A stretch of 64,000 nt of DNA. It comes from Xanthobacter autotrophicus Py2 (lineage in GTDB: Bacteria > Pseudomonadota > Alphaproteobacteria > Rhizobiales > Xanthobacteraceae). Position 1 is the stretch's first letter; every line of letters begins with the position of its first letter. Position numbers and translations under genes: made by a program. The DNA is taken from contig CP000781.1 in the NCBI GenBank assembly GCA_000017645.1, forward strand, positions 124,001 through 188,000. Reading direction: 5' to 3'. The notes beneath the pieces were generated by a model that saw nothing but the letters and a program-made list of their open reading frames with translations, did not search any database and was not told the origin of the DNA. Of the stretch, positions 15,838 to 26,678 are shown piece by piece.

Positions 15838-17508
15838 ATGAATGCTGCCCCGCCCGTTGCCCGCCCGGCCGATACGGCGCTCGCCTATCACACGCGCACC
15901 AAGCACAGCCTCAAGGCCTATGCAGCGGGGCCGGAAACCCTGGACTGGGACGCCCAGCCCAATCCCTTCCGGGAGTTCGAGGGCTGCCCGCGCCTGGCCC
16001 TGCCGCTGGCGGCGGAAGGGCTGGCGGCCACCTATGGCGAGATGGTCACGCCAGGTGCGGTGCCACCGGCGCCATTGGACCTTGCCGGCGTCGCGCTGCT
16101 GCTGGAACTCTCCTTCGGCCTCGCCGGCTGGAAGCAGTATGGGCCGGACCGCTGGGCGGTGCGCTGCAATCCCTCCAGCGGCAATCTGCACCCCACCGAG
16201 GCCTATGTGCTGGCGTCCAACGTCGCCGGCCTGCCCGACGGGGTTCATCACTATGTCAGCCGCGACCATGTGCTGGAGCAGCGCTACGCCGCGCGGGCTT
16301 CGACCTCGGTCGCCTTTGCCAGCGCCTCGGGCTTCGCCATGCAGCGCAGCTTCGCGCGGTCCCCGGCTGGGCCGGCGCGGCTGCATCTGGCACTGTCCTC
16401 CGTCCATTGGCGCGAGGCGTGGAAATACGGCGAGCGGGCGTTCCGCTATTGCCAGCTCGATCTCGGCCACGCCCTTGCCGGCGTGCGCTATGCCGCCGCC
16501 TGCCTTGGCTGGAACGCAAGCATGGTGGAAGGCGTCAGCAGCGCGGAGATCGCGCGCCTGGGCGGCTTCGACCGTGAGGCGGACTTTGCCGGGGCCGAGC
16601 GGGAGGATCCCGACATCCTCATCCAGATCACACCGGGGCCTGCCCTCGCTGTCGCGCCGCCCGAGCCCGACACCCGGGGCTGGACCGGGACGGCCAACGT
16701 GCTGGACCGGCACAAGCTCTATCGCTGGCCGGTGATCGATGCGGTCAGCGCTGCCACCCATGGTGGCACGGGCGCGTCCGATCCGGCGGCGGCCGCTGCC
16801 CCAGAGCTGCCGCCGCGCGTGGTGACGAACGGGGCACAGGCGTCCGCCGTCATCCTCGGCCGCCGCAGCGCCCAGCGCTTTGAGGCCAAGAACAGCACCA
16901 TGCCGCAGGATGTCTTCTTCGGCATGCTGGATGCGCTCATGCCCCGGGATGCGGCGCCCTTCGATGCCTGGGGCTTCACCCCGCGCATCCACCCTCTTCT
17001 GTTCGTCCATCGGGTGGAGGGCCTTGCCCCCGGCCTTTACGCCCTGCCGCGGCGCGAGGGGATCACCGGCGCGCTGAAGGCAGCGCTCCGCAACGATTTC
17101 CAGTGGGTGAAGCCGGAGGCCTGCCCGGACCACCTGCCGCTGTATCGGCTGGTGGAGACTGACTGCCGCGGCATCGCCCGCACCATCAGCTGCCATCAGG
17201 CCATCGCCAGCGACAGCAGCTTCGCCCTGGCCATGCTCAGTGAGTTCGAAGCCACCGTGGCGGCGGACCCGTGGCGCTATCGCCAGCTGCATTGGGAAGC
17301 CGGGCTCGTTGGCCAGGTGCTCTATCTGGAAGCGGAGGCGGCCGGGTTCCGGGGCACCGGCATCGGCTGCTTCTTCGACGACGACCTGCACCGGCTGGTG
17401 GGGCTGGAAAGCCTCGAGTTCCAGTCCCTCTATCATTTCACGGTGGGGCGCCCCGCCATCGACACCCGCATTACCACCGAGCCGGCCTATCCGGGCCGCT
17501 CGGCCTGA
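15838..17508 (+). CDS. Tandem nitroreductase-fold protein, SagB/ThcOx family
   Basis: 556 aa with two nitroreductase-like halves. The first (about 10-260) has RTKHSLKAY and the FMN-site-like RCNPSSGNLHPTEAYVL; the second (about 325-556) has ILGRRSAQRFEAKNSTM and a family-like ending (GTGIGCFFDD, LYHFTVGRP). SagB/ThcOx enzymes are FMN-dependent dehydrogenases, many acting on azoline rings in peptides, but no azoline cyclodehydratase or precursor peptide is near. It begins 3 nt after the NifO-like gene. In this setting an FMN redox role supporting nitrogenase is more likely than peptide modification; unproven. Confidence 0.8.
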   Translation: MNAAPPVARPADTALAYHTRTKHSLKAYAAGPETLDWDAQPNPFREFEGCPRLALPLAAEGLAATYGEMVTPGAVPPAPLDLAGVALLLELSFGLAGWKQYGPDRWAVRCNPSSGNLHPTEAYVLASNVAGLPDGVHHYVSRDHVLEQRYAARASTSVAFASASGFAMQRSFARSPAGPARLHLALSSVHWREAWKYGERAFRYCQLDLGHALAGVRYAAACLGWNASMVEGVSSAEIARLGGFDREADFAGAEREDPDILIQITPGPALAVAPPEPDTRGWTGTANVLDRHKLYRWPVIDAVSAATHGGTGASDPAAAAAPELPPRVVTNGAQASAVILGRRSAQRFEAKNSTMPQDVFFGMLDALMPRDAAPFDAWGFTPRIHPLLFVHRVEGLAPGLYALPRREGITGALKAALRNDFQWVKPEACPDHLPLYRLVETDCRGIARTISCHQAIASDSSFALAMLSEFEATVAADPWRYRQLHWEAGLVGQVLYLEAEAAGFRGTGIGCFFDDDLHRLVGLESLEFQSLYHFTVGRPAIDTRITTEPAYPGRSA

Positions 17509-17528
17509 GGGACCTTCAGGAGCACGCC

Positions 17529-18320
17529 ATGAGAGAGCGCATTCCCTTCCGCTGCATCGGCGTTGAGGAGGCGGCATCCATCGTCGGCCAAGGCCGGGCC
17601 CTGCTGCTCGACGTGCGCGACGCCAATGCCTATGCCGCCGGCCATGTGGAGGGTGCGCGCAACCTTGCCTATTCCGCGCTCTCGGACGTGATCGGCACGA
17701 CCCCGAAGGCGCAGCCGGTGGTGATTTATTGCTACCACGGCAATGCCAGCCGCGAATATGCTCAGACCCTGTCGGACTTCGGCTTCGCTGCCGTGTTCAG
17801 CGTGGATGGTGGCTATGAGGCGTGGCGGGCCTTCGAAAGCGTGCCCGCGCCAACGGCGCCACTCGATGCGGCCCTGTCCAGCTGGCTGGTTGACCACGGA
17901 TTTCCCGCCGATGGCGTGAACGCGACGGCGGAAAATGGCATGACCCCGCTCATGAAGGCCTCCCAGGAGGGGCTCGCGGACGTGGTGGCGGCCCTCATTG
18001 CCGCCGGCGCGACGCTGGACGCCCGCAATGGGGATGGCAACACGGCCCTGTGGCTCGCCTGCGTCGGCAATCACCCGCACATCATCGACGCGCTGGTGGA
18101 TGCCGGCATCACCATCGACAGCCTCAACGACACCGGCGCCAGTTCGTTGATGTATGCCGCCTCCGCCGGCAAGGCCGAGGCGTTGGAAAAGCTGCTCGCC
18201 CGTGGCGCCGATCCGCGCCTGGAGACGCAGGACGGCTTCTGCGCGCTGGATCTTGCGGCCAATCTCGAATGCCTCAAGCTGCTGCGCGCCGCCACACGGC
18301 GCGAGGCCGCGCCGGCGTAA
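17529..18320 (+). CDS. Rhodanese-ankyrin repeat fusion protein
   Basis: 263 aa. Residues 1-110 are a rhodanese domain (LLLDVRDANAYAAGHVEGA; active loop YCYHGNAS with catalytic C68). Residues 130-255 hold about three and a half ankyrin repeats (NGMTPLMKASQEGLADVV, DGNTALWLACVGNHPHII, GASSLMYAASAGKAEAL). AGGAG precedes ATG 17529. It would transfer or carry persulfide sulfur to a partner held by the ankyrin repeats. Twenty nt separate it from the SagB/ThcOx gene, so it belongs to the same operon; sulfur supply to a nitrogenase metallocluster is a reasonable guess. Confidence 0.88.
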   Translation: MRERIPFRCIGVEEAASIVGQGRALLLDVRDANAYAAGHVEGARNLAYSALSDVIGTTPKAQPVVIYCYHGNASREYAQTLSDFGFAAVFSVDGGYEAWRAFESVPAPTAPLDAALSSWLVDHGFPADGVNATAENGMTPLMKASQEGLADVVAALIAAGATLDARNGDGNTALWLACVGNHPHIIDALVDAGITIDSLNDTGASSLMYAASAGKAEALEKLLARGADPRLETQDGFCALDLAANLECLKLLRAATRREAAPA

Positions 18321-18433
18321 GGGCTGCGGTGCTGCGGGTTTCCCGGCAAGCGCTTCTTTGTCCCGTAGACCATCCCGCCCGGGCGTTATAAGCCTGCCAG
18401 CTGTATCGGATCCGGCATAGGCGGGGGCGGCGC

Positions 18434-19276
18434 ATGACCTACAAATGGTGGACGCAGGCGAGCGTGGATGCCCTCCTCGCCGAGGACGCGCCCTATGGCG
18501 ACCTCACCACCGAATCCCTTGCCCTCACCGGACGCAAGGCCCGCCTCACCATGGCCATGCGGGCCGACGCCACCTTGTGCGGCGTCGAGCTGGCGCGGGA
18601 CCTGTTCCGGACCGCCGGGGCGGAGGCCGATGTGCTCGCCGCCACCGGCGCGCGGGCGCCGGCCGGCGAGACCATCCTGATGGCGCAGGGCACGGCCGGC
18701 CCCATCTTTCGCGCATGGAAGGTGGCGCAGACGCTGGTGGAATATCTCTCCGGCATCGCCACGCTTACCGCCGACATTGTGGCGACCGCCCGCGCCGTTT
18801 CGCCCGACATCGCGGTGGTGACAACGCGCAAGACCTTGCCCGGCGCCAAGGCACAGATGATCGCCGCCATCCGCGCCGGCGGGGCCTTTCCCCACCGGCT
18901 CGGATTGTCGGAAACGCTCCTGCTGTTTCCCGAGCACCAGGCCTTCCTCACCGACTCCGCCGTCGGCATTGCCGCCCTGCGCCGCGCCGCGCCGGAGAAG
19001 AAGGTGGTGGTGGAGGTGAAGACGCTGGACGAGGTGGACGCGGTGCTGCCAGCCCATCCCGACGTGCTCCAGTGCGAGAAGATGACCCCCAGCGACATCG
19101 CCGAGGTGGCCCGCCGGGTGGCGGCGCGCGCGCCGGAGACGAAAGTCGCGGCCGCCGGCGGCGTGAACCTCGCCAATGCCGCGACCTACGCCGCCGCGGG
19201 CGCCCATGTGCTGGTAACTTCCGCGCCCTATTGGGCCAGGCCGGCTGACGTGAAGGTGGTGATCTCGCCGGCCTGA
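18434..19276 (+). CDS. modD: ModD, nicotinate-nucleotide pyrophosphorylase-like molybdenum protein
   Basis: 280 aa, QPRTase fold. EDAPYGDLTTESLALTGRKA at the start, TTRKTLPGAKAQMIAAIRAGG with the family's TRKTxPG block and HRLGLSETLLLFPEH are typical of ModD, the NadC paralogue coded with molybdate transport genes in purple bacteria. It lies 113 nt after the rhodanese-ankyrin gene. No modABC transporter is present here. The enzymatic reaction of ModD is not settled; molybdenum delivery for FeMo-co is inferred from linkage. Confidence 0.85.
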   Translation: MTYKWWTQASVDALLAEDAPYGDLTTESLALTGRKARLTMAMRADATLCGVELARDLFRTAGAEADVLAATGARAPAGETILMAQGTAGPIFRAWKVAQTLVEYLSGIATLTADIVATARAVSPDIAVVTTRKTLPGAKAQMIAAIRAGGAFPHRLGLSETLLLFPEHQAFLTDSAVGIAALRRAAPEKKVVVEVKTLDEVDAVLPAHPDVLQCEKMTPSDIAEVARRVAARAPETKVAAAGGVNLANAATYAAAGAHVLVTSAPYWARPADVKVVISPA

Positions 19277-19464
19277 CCCGCGTTCGGGCAGGTGTCGTTG
19301 ATGTGCTGGAAACTTGTTTTCCACACCGGCTCCTGCGCCATTGTCCGCTCGAAAACGGTTGTTCAGCCAGGCGAACAAGAAAAACGCCGCAGCGGGCCGA
19401 CAATGACTACGTAGTTATACGGAGGTTTGCGCTCCGAAAGCGTGGGCCTTCTCTGTCATGAACC

Positions 19465-19480
19465 TGTCGAACCTCACACA
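19465..19480. promoter_or_regulatory. NifA upstream activator site, distal
   Basis: TGTCGAACCTCACACA is an exact TGT-N10-ACA, about 75-90 bp upstream of the -24 element at 19555. Confidence 0.75.
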
Positions 19481-19491
19481 AGGGATGGGGC

Positions 19492-19507
19492 TGTCGCATT
19501 CGCGACA
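19492..19507. promoter_or_regulatory. NifA upstream activator site, proximal
   Basis: TGTCGCATTCGCGACA is an exact and nearly perfectly palindromic TGT-N10-ACA, 48 bp from the -24 element. Confidence 0.75.
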
Positions 19508-19554
19508 TCCTCTCCGGTCCGTCTTTCCCATCTGTTTTCAATAGCTTGAACAGG

Positions 19555-19569
19555 TGGCACGAGCCTTGC
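19555..19569 (+). promoter_or_regulatory. Sigma-54 -24/-12 promoter of the nifV operon
   Basis: TGGCACGAGCCTTGC is a perfect TGGCACG-N4-TTGC match. Start is predicted near 19581, 33 nt before ATG 19614. Confidence 0.9.
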
Positions 19570-19613
19570 CAGTAACTTTGGCAGGGGGCGCTCAGGCGCA
19601 GGTGGACGGACCG

Positions 19614-19934
19614 ATGATCACGCTCACGACCAATGCTCTGTCGGCAATCAAGGCAGCCCTGTCGTGCTCCGCTCAGGCAGATGGTCTGCGCGTGGTGGCG
19701 AAGGCCGGGTCCGGCGACGGCGTGAACTACCTGATGCATCTCGACAGCCGCGCACGCGACGGTGACCTCATCCTCGAGCAGGGCGGCCTCAAGGTTTTCA
19801 TTGATGCACCATCCCGTTCGGTCGCGCGCGGCATCGTCATTGATTTCGTGGAGTCGGAGACGGTGCGCGGCTTCGTGTTCGAGGACGATCCGGCGGCGCT
19901 GATGATGATGGCAGGCGGCGGCTTGCGGAACTGA
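19614..19934 (+). CDS. HesB/IscA-like protein lacking the cluster-binding cysteines
   Basis: 106 aa. MITLTTNALSAIKAAL, then GLRVVAKAGSGDGVNYLMHL, LKVFIDAPS and GIVIDFVESETVRGFVFEDD follow the nif-type IscA pattern closely. The three conserved cysteines are absent: the first site reads AGSGDG, and the C-terminal CxC region is replaced by AALMMMAGGGLRN. The only cysteine is C18. It should not bind an Fe-S cluster in the A-type manner and may act as a scaffold partner or regulator. Start ATG 19614 has AGGTGGA upstream and lies just below a perfect sigma-54 promoter. First gene of the nifV operon. Confidence 0.85.
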   Translation: MITLTTNALSAIKAALSCSAQADGLRVVAKAGSGDGVNYLMHLDSRARDGDLILEQGGLKVFIDAPSRSVARGIVIDFVESETVRGFVFEDDPAALMMMAGGGLRN

Positions 19935-20009
19935 CGAGGGTCCGGGCCCAGCCCGGTGGAGTTCATTCATCCCTCGCCGGCGCGGCGGGGGGTAGATCGG
20001 AAGGGACCC

Positions 20010-21257
20010 ATGCTCGCGAAGTCACCATCGGCCATTCTGGCGCGCTCCAGCCGGGCATCCGTGGATGCCAGCGGCGCCGCCACCGGGACGGTGCCGGCCC
20101 GGACGGCTTTCCTGAACGACACCACCCTCCGGGATGGTGAGCAGGCGCCGGGCGTCGCTTTCACCCGCCGCGAGAAGATCGAGATCGCCGAGGCGCTGGC
20201 TGCGGCCGGCGTGCCCGAGATCGAGGCCGGCACTCCGGCCATGGGCGACGAGGAAATCGAGACCCTCCGCTCCATCGTCTCCCTCAAGCTGCCCCTGCGC
20301 GTCGCCGCCTGGTGCCGCATGAGCGAGGAAGATCTCTTCGCCGCGGTCTCCGCCGGCGTCACCTATGTGAACCTGTCTATCCCCACCTCCGACCGCCAGC
20401 TGAAGGGCAAGCTCAACCGCGACCGCGACTGGGCGCTGGGGGCCCTGCGGCATGTGGTGACGCTGGCGACGAAGCTCGGCTTCACCGCTGCCGTGGGCTG
20501 CGAGGATGCCTCCCGCGCCGATCCCGACTTCCTGTGCAAGGTGGCCGAGGTGGCGAAGGAGGCGGGCGCCTTCCGCCTGCGCCTCGCCGATACGCTGGGC
20601 GTGCTTGATCCCTTCTCCGCCTATGCGCTGGTGCGGCGCGTGGCCAATGCGACGGACCTCGAGATCGAGTTCCACGCCCACGACGACCTTGGCCTCGCCA
20701 CGGCCAACACGCTTGCCGCCGTCACCGGTGGGGCCCGACATGCCAGCGTGACGGTGGCCGGCCTTGGCGAACGGGCGGGCAACGCGGCGCTGGAGGAAGT
20801 GGCCATCGCCCTGCGCCAGACTGCGCGCTCGGAAACCGGCATCGACCCGCATGCCCTGCGGCCCTTGGCCCAGAAGGTGATGGAGGCGGCCGGCCGCCCC
20901 ATGCCCCGCACCAAGGCCATCGTGGGAGAAGACATCTTCACCCACGAATCCGGCATCCACGTCTCCGGCCTGCTGAAGGACCGCGGCACCTACGAGGCGC
21001 TCAGCCCCGAGATGCTGGGCCGCTCGCACCGGGTGGTGCTGGGCAAGCATTCTGGCCTCGCCGCCATCCTCAAGGCCCTGTCGGACCAGGGGCTTGCGGT
21101 GGACGAGGCACGCGGCCGCGCCATCCTTGCCCGGGTGCGCGACTTCGCCATCCGTTCGAAGAACTCGGTCTCCCCGGACGTGCTCAGGCGCTTCTACGAA
21201 GACAGCTTCACCGAAGAGGCGCTCAAGCGCCGCCACGCCGCAGTGATGGGAGCCTGA
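20010..21257 (+). CDS. nifV: Homocitrate synthase NifV
   Basis: 415 aa. FLNDTTLRDGEQAPGVAFTR is the metal/2-oxo-acid site of the isopropylmalate/homocitrate synthase family, FHAHDDLGLATANTLAAVTG supplies the metal-binding His-x-His, and HESGIHVSGLLKD is typical of NifV. It condenses acetyl-CoA and 2-oxoglutarate to homocitrate, the organic ligand of FeMo-co. ATG 20010 (GGAAGGGA upstream) is preferred to GTG 19956, which is close to the preceding stop codon. The N-terminal 30 residues are low in conservation. Confidence 0.95.
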   Translation: MLAKSPSAILARSSRASVDASGAATGTVPARTAFLNDTTLRDGEQAPGVAFTRREKIEIAEALAAAGVPEIEAGTPAMGDEEIETLRSIVSLKLPLRVAAWCRMSEEDLFAAVSAGVTYVNLSIPTSDRQLKGKLNRDRDWALGALRHVVTLATKLGFTAAVGCEDASRADPDFLCKVAEVAKEAGAFRLRLADTLGVLDPFSAYALVRRVANATDLEIEFHAHDDLGLATANTLAAVTGGARHASVTVAGLGERAGNAALEEVAIALRQTARSETGIDPHALRPLAQKVMEAAGRPMPRTKAIVGEDIFTHESGIHVSGLLKDRGTYEALSPEMLGRSHRVVLGKHSGLAAILKALSDQGLAVDEARGRAILARVRDFAIRSKNSVSPDVLRRFYEDSFTEEALKRRHAAVMGA

Positions 21258-21260
21258 CCC

Positions 21261-22037
21261 ATGATCATGGGAAGCCCGAAATGGCAGGGGACCGACGTTC
21301 CGCTCGCCGGCGCGGCGGAGGCTGAGAAGGCGTCCGCCCTCTCGGTGTGGCGCCTCATCCGCGAGGACGTGGACTGCGTGAAGTCGCGCGATCCGGCGGC
21401 CCGCAACACGGTCGAGATCGTGCTCACCTATCCCGGCGTGCATGCCGTGATCTGGCATCGGCTGGCGAGCCGGCTGTGGCGGCGCGGCATCAAGTTCCCG
21501 GCCCGCTTCCTGTCCTGGCTCGGTCGCTTCCTGACCAATGTGGACATCCATCCCGGCGCCACCATCGGCCGGCGCTTCTTCATCGATCACGGCGCGTGCG
21601 TGGTGATCGGCGAGACCGCCGAGGTGGGCGATGACGTGACGCTCTATCACGGGGTCACCCTGGGCGGCACCTCCTGGACCTCCGGCAAGCGCCATCCCAC
21701 CCTGCGCGACGGCGTGCTGGTGGGAGCGGGCGCCAAGATCCTCGGTCCCATCACGGTGGGGGCGGGTTGCCGCATCGGTGCCAATTCGGTGGTAATCGAG
21801 GACGTGCCCCCGGCCATGACGGTGGTGGGTATTCCCGGCCGGGTGGTGAAGCCCATGGCCGACCGCCGCCGCGTCGGCGACGGCCGCATCGACCTGGAGC
21901 ATCACCTGATGCCGGACCCGGTGGGCGAGGCCATCGTCTCGCTGCTCGACCGCATCGAATTCCTGGAGGCGCGCCTCGCGCACCTGCAAAGCGAACGTCC
22001 GCGCGGCCGCAGCGCCACTGCGGACGAGGCGGCGTAA
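21261..22037 (+). CDS. cysE: Serine O-acetyltransferase CysE
   Basis: 258 aa. Central left-handed beta-helix with hexapeptide repeats: [59 protein letters not shown]. The DIHPGA and GVTLGG motifs and the His of HPT are diagnostic of serine acetyltransferase. Makes O-acetylserine for cysteine synthesis. It starts 3 nt after nifV (an ATG at 21267 is the alternative) and precedes nifW, so it is a nif-dedicated copy that could raise cysteine supply for NifS and metallocluster assembly. Confidence 0.94.
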   Translation: MIMGSPKWQGTDVPLAGAAEAEKASALSVWRLIREDVDCVKSRDPAARNTVEIVLTYPGVHAVIWHRLASRLWRRGIKFPARFLSWLGRFLTNVDIHPGATIGRRFFIDHGACVVIGETAEVGDDVTLYHGVTLGGTSWTSGKRHPTLRDGVLVGAGAKILGPITVGAGCRIGANSVVIEDVPPAMTVVGIPGRVVKPMADRRRVGDGRIDLEHHLMPDPVGEAIVSLLDRIEFLEARLAHLQSERPRGRSATADEAA

Positions 22038-22078
22038 AGGTTGGCAGCTTCGGCAAGAATGACGAAAAGGAGGTCGCG

Positions 22079-22420
22079 ATGTCGGTTGTCGACAAGCTGA
22101 AGTCCCTGCACAGCGCGGAAGAGTTCTTCGAGCTGCTGCAGGTGGATTATCAGCCGGAAGTGCTGCAGGTTCTGCGCCTGCACATTCTGCGGCGCATGGG
22201 CCAGTACCTCGTCTCGGCCGAATTCGAAGGCAAGAGCGAGGATGAGATCTTCGTCGCCGCCCAGTCCATGCTGGCTCAGGCCTATGAAGATTTCATCAAG
22301 TCCAATCCCATGGCGGAGCGCGTGTTCAAGGTGCTGAAAGAGCACGATCCGAGCCGCCCGCCCGAGCCTGGCCCGAAGCCCGCCTTCGTGCCCCTGACCT
22401 CCCTGAAAACGGGAAGCTGA
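22079..22420 (+). CDS. nifW: Nitrogenase stabilizing/protective protein NifW
   Basis: 113 aa. LHSAEEFFELLQVDYQPEVL and VLRLHILRRMGQYL match the NifW core; length is normal. NifW associates with the MoFe protein and helps protect or mature it, particularly under oxygen. AAGGAGG lies at 22067-22073, six nt upstream of ATG 22079. Last gene of the nif island. Confidence 0.94.
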   Translation: MSVVDKLKSLHSAEEFFELLQVDYQPEVLQVLRLHILRRMGQYLVSAEFEGKSEDEIFVAAQSMLAQAYEDFIKSNPMAERVFKVLKEHDPSRPPEPGPKPAFVPLTSLKTGS

Positions 22421-24358
<1,938 letters not shown>

Positions 24359-24370
24359 TCTCGACAGTGA

Positions 24371-24396
24371 CGGCGCGCCGAAGGGTGCGCCGTTTT
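24371..24396 (+). terminator. Intrinsic terminator of mdh
   Basis: CGGCGCGCC pairs with GGTGCGCCG (one G-U pair) around a GAAG loop and is followed by TTTT at 24393-24396. It starts 13 nt after the mdh stop codon. The 200 nt from here to sucC carries a second GC-rich stretch and the sucC promoter. Confidence 0.75.
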
Positions 24397-24591
24397 CGTG
24401 CCGGCGGAACGACCGGTATGGTGAAGGAGACGAATGCTCCCCTTCCGGGGACCCCCACGGCAGCCTGAGGGCGGTCTCGGTAGGGTTCCTTCTGCGGTGG
24501 AAGCGGCGCGGACCATCTGGCCCCGCATTTTGCGGGGCGCGGTCCGTCCGGGGCGGGGGAGGGGCGTTTCGCAACCCTGAGGGACGCAGAG

Positions 24592-25794
24592 ATGAATATT
24601 CACGAGTACCAGGCCAAGGCGCTGCTGAAGAAGTACGGCGCGCCGGTCTCGCGCGGCGTGCCCGTGTTGAAGGTGGAAGATGCCGAGGCGGCGGCCAAGG
24701 AGCTCGGCGGTCCGCTCTGGGTGGTGAAGTCCCAGATCCATGCGGGCGGCCGTGGCAAGGGCAAGTTCAAGGAGCCCGAGGCCGGCGACAAGGGCGGCGT
24801 GCGCCTCGCCAAGTCCATCGACGAGGTGAAGACCTTCGTCTCGCAGATGCTGGGCAACACGCTCGTCACCATCCAGACCGGCCCCGCCGGCAAGCAGGTG
24901 AACCGCCTGTATCTGGAAGACGGCTCCGACATCGAGAAGGAGTTCTACATCTCCCTGCTCGTGGATCGCGCCACCTCCCACGTGGCCTTCGTGGTCTCCA
25001 CTGAAGGTGGCATGGACATCGAGGAAGTGGCCCACTCCCACCCGGAGAAGATCGTCACCTTCTCGGTGGATCCGGTTACCGGCGTGCAGGGCTTCCACGG
25101 CCGCAAGATCGCCAAGGCCCTGGGCCTCACGGGCGACCTGGCCAAGCAGGCGGGCAAGCTCGCCGAGGTGCTCTATACGGCCTTCGTCGATACCGACATG
25201 GCGATGCTCGAGATCAACCCGCTGATCATCACCAAGGATGCCCAGCTGCGCGTGCTCGACGCCAAGGTCACCTTCGATTCCAACGCCATGTTCCGCCATC
25301 CGGAGCTCGCCGAGCTGCGCGATCTGACGGAAGAGGACGCCAAGGAAATCGAGGCCTCCAAGTACGACCTCGCCTATATCGCGCTTGATGGCACCATCGG
25401 CTGCATGGTCAACGGCGCCGGCCTCGCCATGGCGACCCTCGACATCATCCAGCTCTACGGCGAAAGCCCGGCCAACTTCCTGGACGTGGGCGGTGGCGCC
25501 AATGAGGAGAAGGTGACGGCCGCCTTCAAGATCATCACTGCCGATCCGAACGTGAAGGGCATCCTCGTCAACATCTTCGGCGGCATCATGCAGTGCGACG
25601 TGATCGCGCGCGGCGTGCTGGCGGCGGTGAAGGCGGTGGGCCTTGAAGTTCCGCTGGTGGTGCGCCTCGAAGGCACCAACGTGGAAGAAGGCAAGAAGAT
25701 CATCCGTGAGAGTGGTCTGAACGTGATCCCGGCGGATGACCTCGATGACGCGGCGCAGAAGATTGTCGCGGCCGTGAAGAAGGAAGCTGCGTGA
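24592..25794 (+). CDS. sucC: Succinyl-CoA synthetase beta subunit
   Basis: 400 aa, ATP-grasp fold. [20 protein letters not shown] is the family start, [20 protein letters not shown] the nucleotide-binding block, and [31 protein letters not shown] are near-invariant. Couples succinyl-CoA hydrolysis to ATP or GTP formation. Its stop codon overlaps the sucD start (TGATG), indicating tight coupling. Confidence 0.98.
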   Translation: MNIHEYQAKALLKKYGAPVSRGVPVLKVEDAEAAAKELGGPLWVVKSQIHAGGRGKGKFKEPEAGDKGGVRLAKSIDEVKTFVSQMLGNTLVTIQTGPAGKQVNRLYLEDGSDIEKEFYISLLVDRATSHVAFVVSTEGGMDIEEVAHSHPEKIVTFSVDPVTGVQGFHGRKIAKALGLTGDLAKQAGKLAEVLYTAFVDTDMAMLEINPLIITKDAQLRVLDAKVTFDSNAMFRHPELAELRDLTEEDAKEIEASKYDLAYIALDGTIGCMVNGAGLAMATLDIIQLYGESPANFLDVGGGANEEKVTAAFKIITADPNVKGILVNIFGGIMQCDVIARGVLAAVKAVGLEVPLVVRLEGTNVEEGKKIIRESGLNVIPADDLDDAAQKIVAAVKKEAA

Positions 25795-26678
25795 TGTCCG
25801 TGCTTATCGACGCCAATACCCGTGTCATCACCCAGGGCTTCACCGGCAAGAACGGCACCTTCCACGCCCAGCAGGCCATTGCCTACGGCACCAAGATGGT
25901 CGGCGGCACCTCGCCGGGCAAGGGTGGCACCACCCACCTGAACCTGCCGGTGTTCGACACCGTGATCGAGGCGAAGGAAGCCACCGGCGCCGACGCCTCG
26001 GTGATCTACGTGCCGCCGCCCGGCGCCGCCGACGCGATCCTGGAGGCCATCGACGCCGAGATCCCGCTCATCGTCTGCATCACCGAGGGTATCCCGGTAC
26101 TGGACATGGTGAAGGTGAAGCGGGCGCTGTCGGGCTCCAAGTCGCGCCTGGTGGGCCCCAACTGCCCCGGCATCGTGACCGCCGGCCAGTCGAAGATCGG
26201 CATCATGCCGGCCAACATCTTCAAGACCGGCTCGGTGGGCGTGGTGTCGCGCTCCGGCACGCTGACCTATGAGGCGGTGTTCCAGACCTCGCAGGAGGGC
26301 CTGGGCCAGACCTCGGCGGTGGGCATCGGCGGCGACCCGGTGAAGGGCACCGAGTTCATCGACGTGCTTGAGATGTTCCTGGCTGACCCCAAGACCGAGT
26401 CGATCATCATGATCGGCGAGATCGGCGGCTCGGCGGAGGAAGAGGCGGCGCAGTTCATCGCCGACGAGGCGAAGAAGGGCCGCAAGAAGCCGATGGTCGG
26501 CTTCATCGCCGGCCGCACGGCGCCTCCCGGTCGTCGCATGGGCCATGCGGGCGCCATCATCTCCGGCGGCAAGGGCGGCGCCGAGGACAAGATCGCGGCC
26601 ATGGAGGCGGCGGGCATCCGCGTGTCGCCGTCCCCGGCCCGCCTCGGCAAGACCCTCGTCGAGGTGCTCAAGGGCTGA
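25794..26678 (+). CDS. sucD: Succinyl-CoA synthetase alpha subunit
   Basis: 294 aa. CoA-binding fold with [20 protein letters not shown], and the phosphohistidine loop [17 protein letters not shown]. The start is taken as ATG 25794 within TGATG rather than GTG 25791. Forms the alpha-beta enzyme with SucC in the TCA cycle. Confidence 0.98.
   Translation: MSVLIDANTRVITQGFTGKNGTFHAQQAIAYGTKMVGGTSPGKGGTTHLNLPVFDTVIEAKEATGADASVIYVPPPGAADAILEAIDAEIPLIVCITEGIPVLDMVKVKRALSGSKSRLVGPNCPGIVTAGQSKIGIMPANIFKTGSVGVVSRSGTLTYEAVFQTSQEGLGQTSAVGIGGDPVKGTEFIDVLEMFLADPKTESIIMIGEIGGSAEEEAAQFIADEAKKGRKKPMVGFIAGRTAPPGRRMGHAGAIISGGKGGAEDKIAAMEAAGIRVSPSPARLGKTLVEVLKG

Larger units (their letters stand above)
19277..19613. 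other. Control region upstream of the IscA-like-nifV-cysE-nifW operon
   Basis: No gene supported. Positions 19277-19460 show no clear signals besides scattered short inverted repeats. Positions 19465-19570 hold two NifA sites and a perfect -24/-12 promoter. Confidence 0.7.

Noticed and set aside
14779-17577. 932-aa open frame opposite the receiver, NifO-like and SagB/ThcOx genes
   Set aside because: Antisense shadow; the plus-strand genes have clear motifs, ribosome-binding sites and tight spacing.
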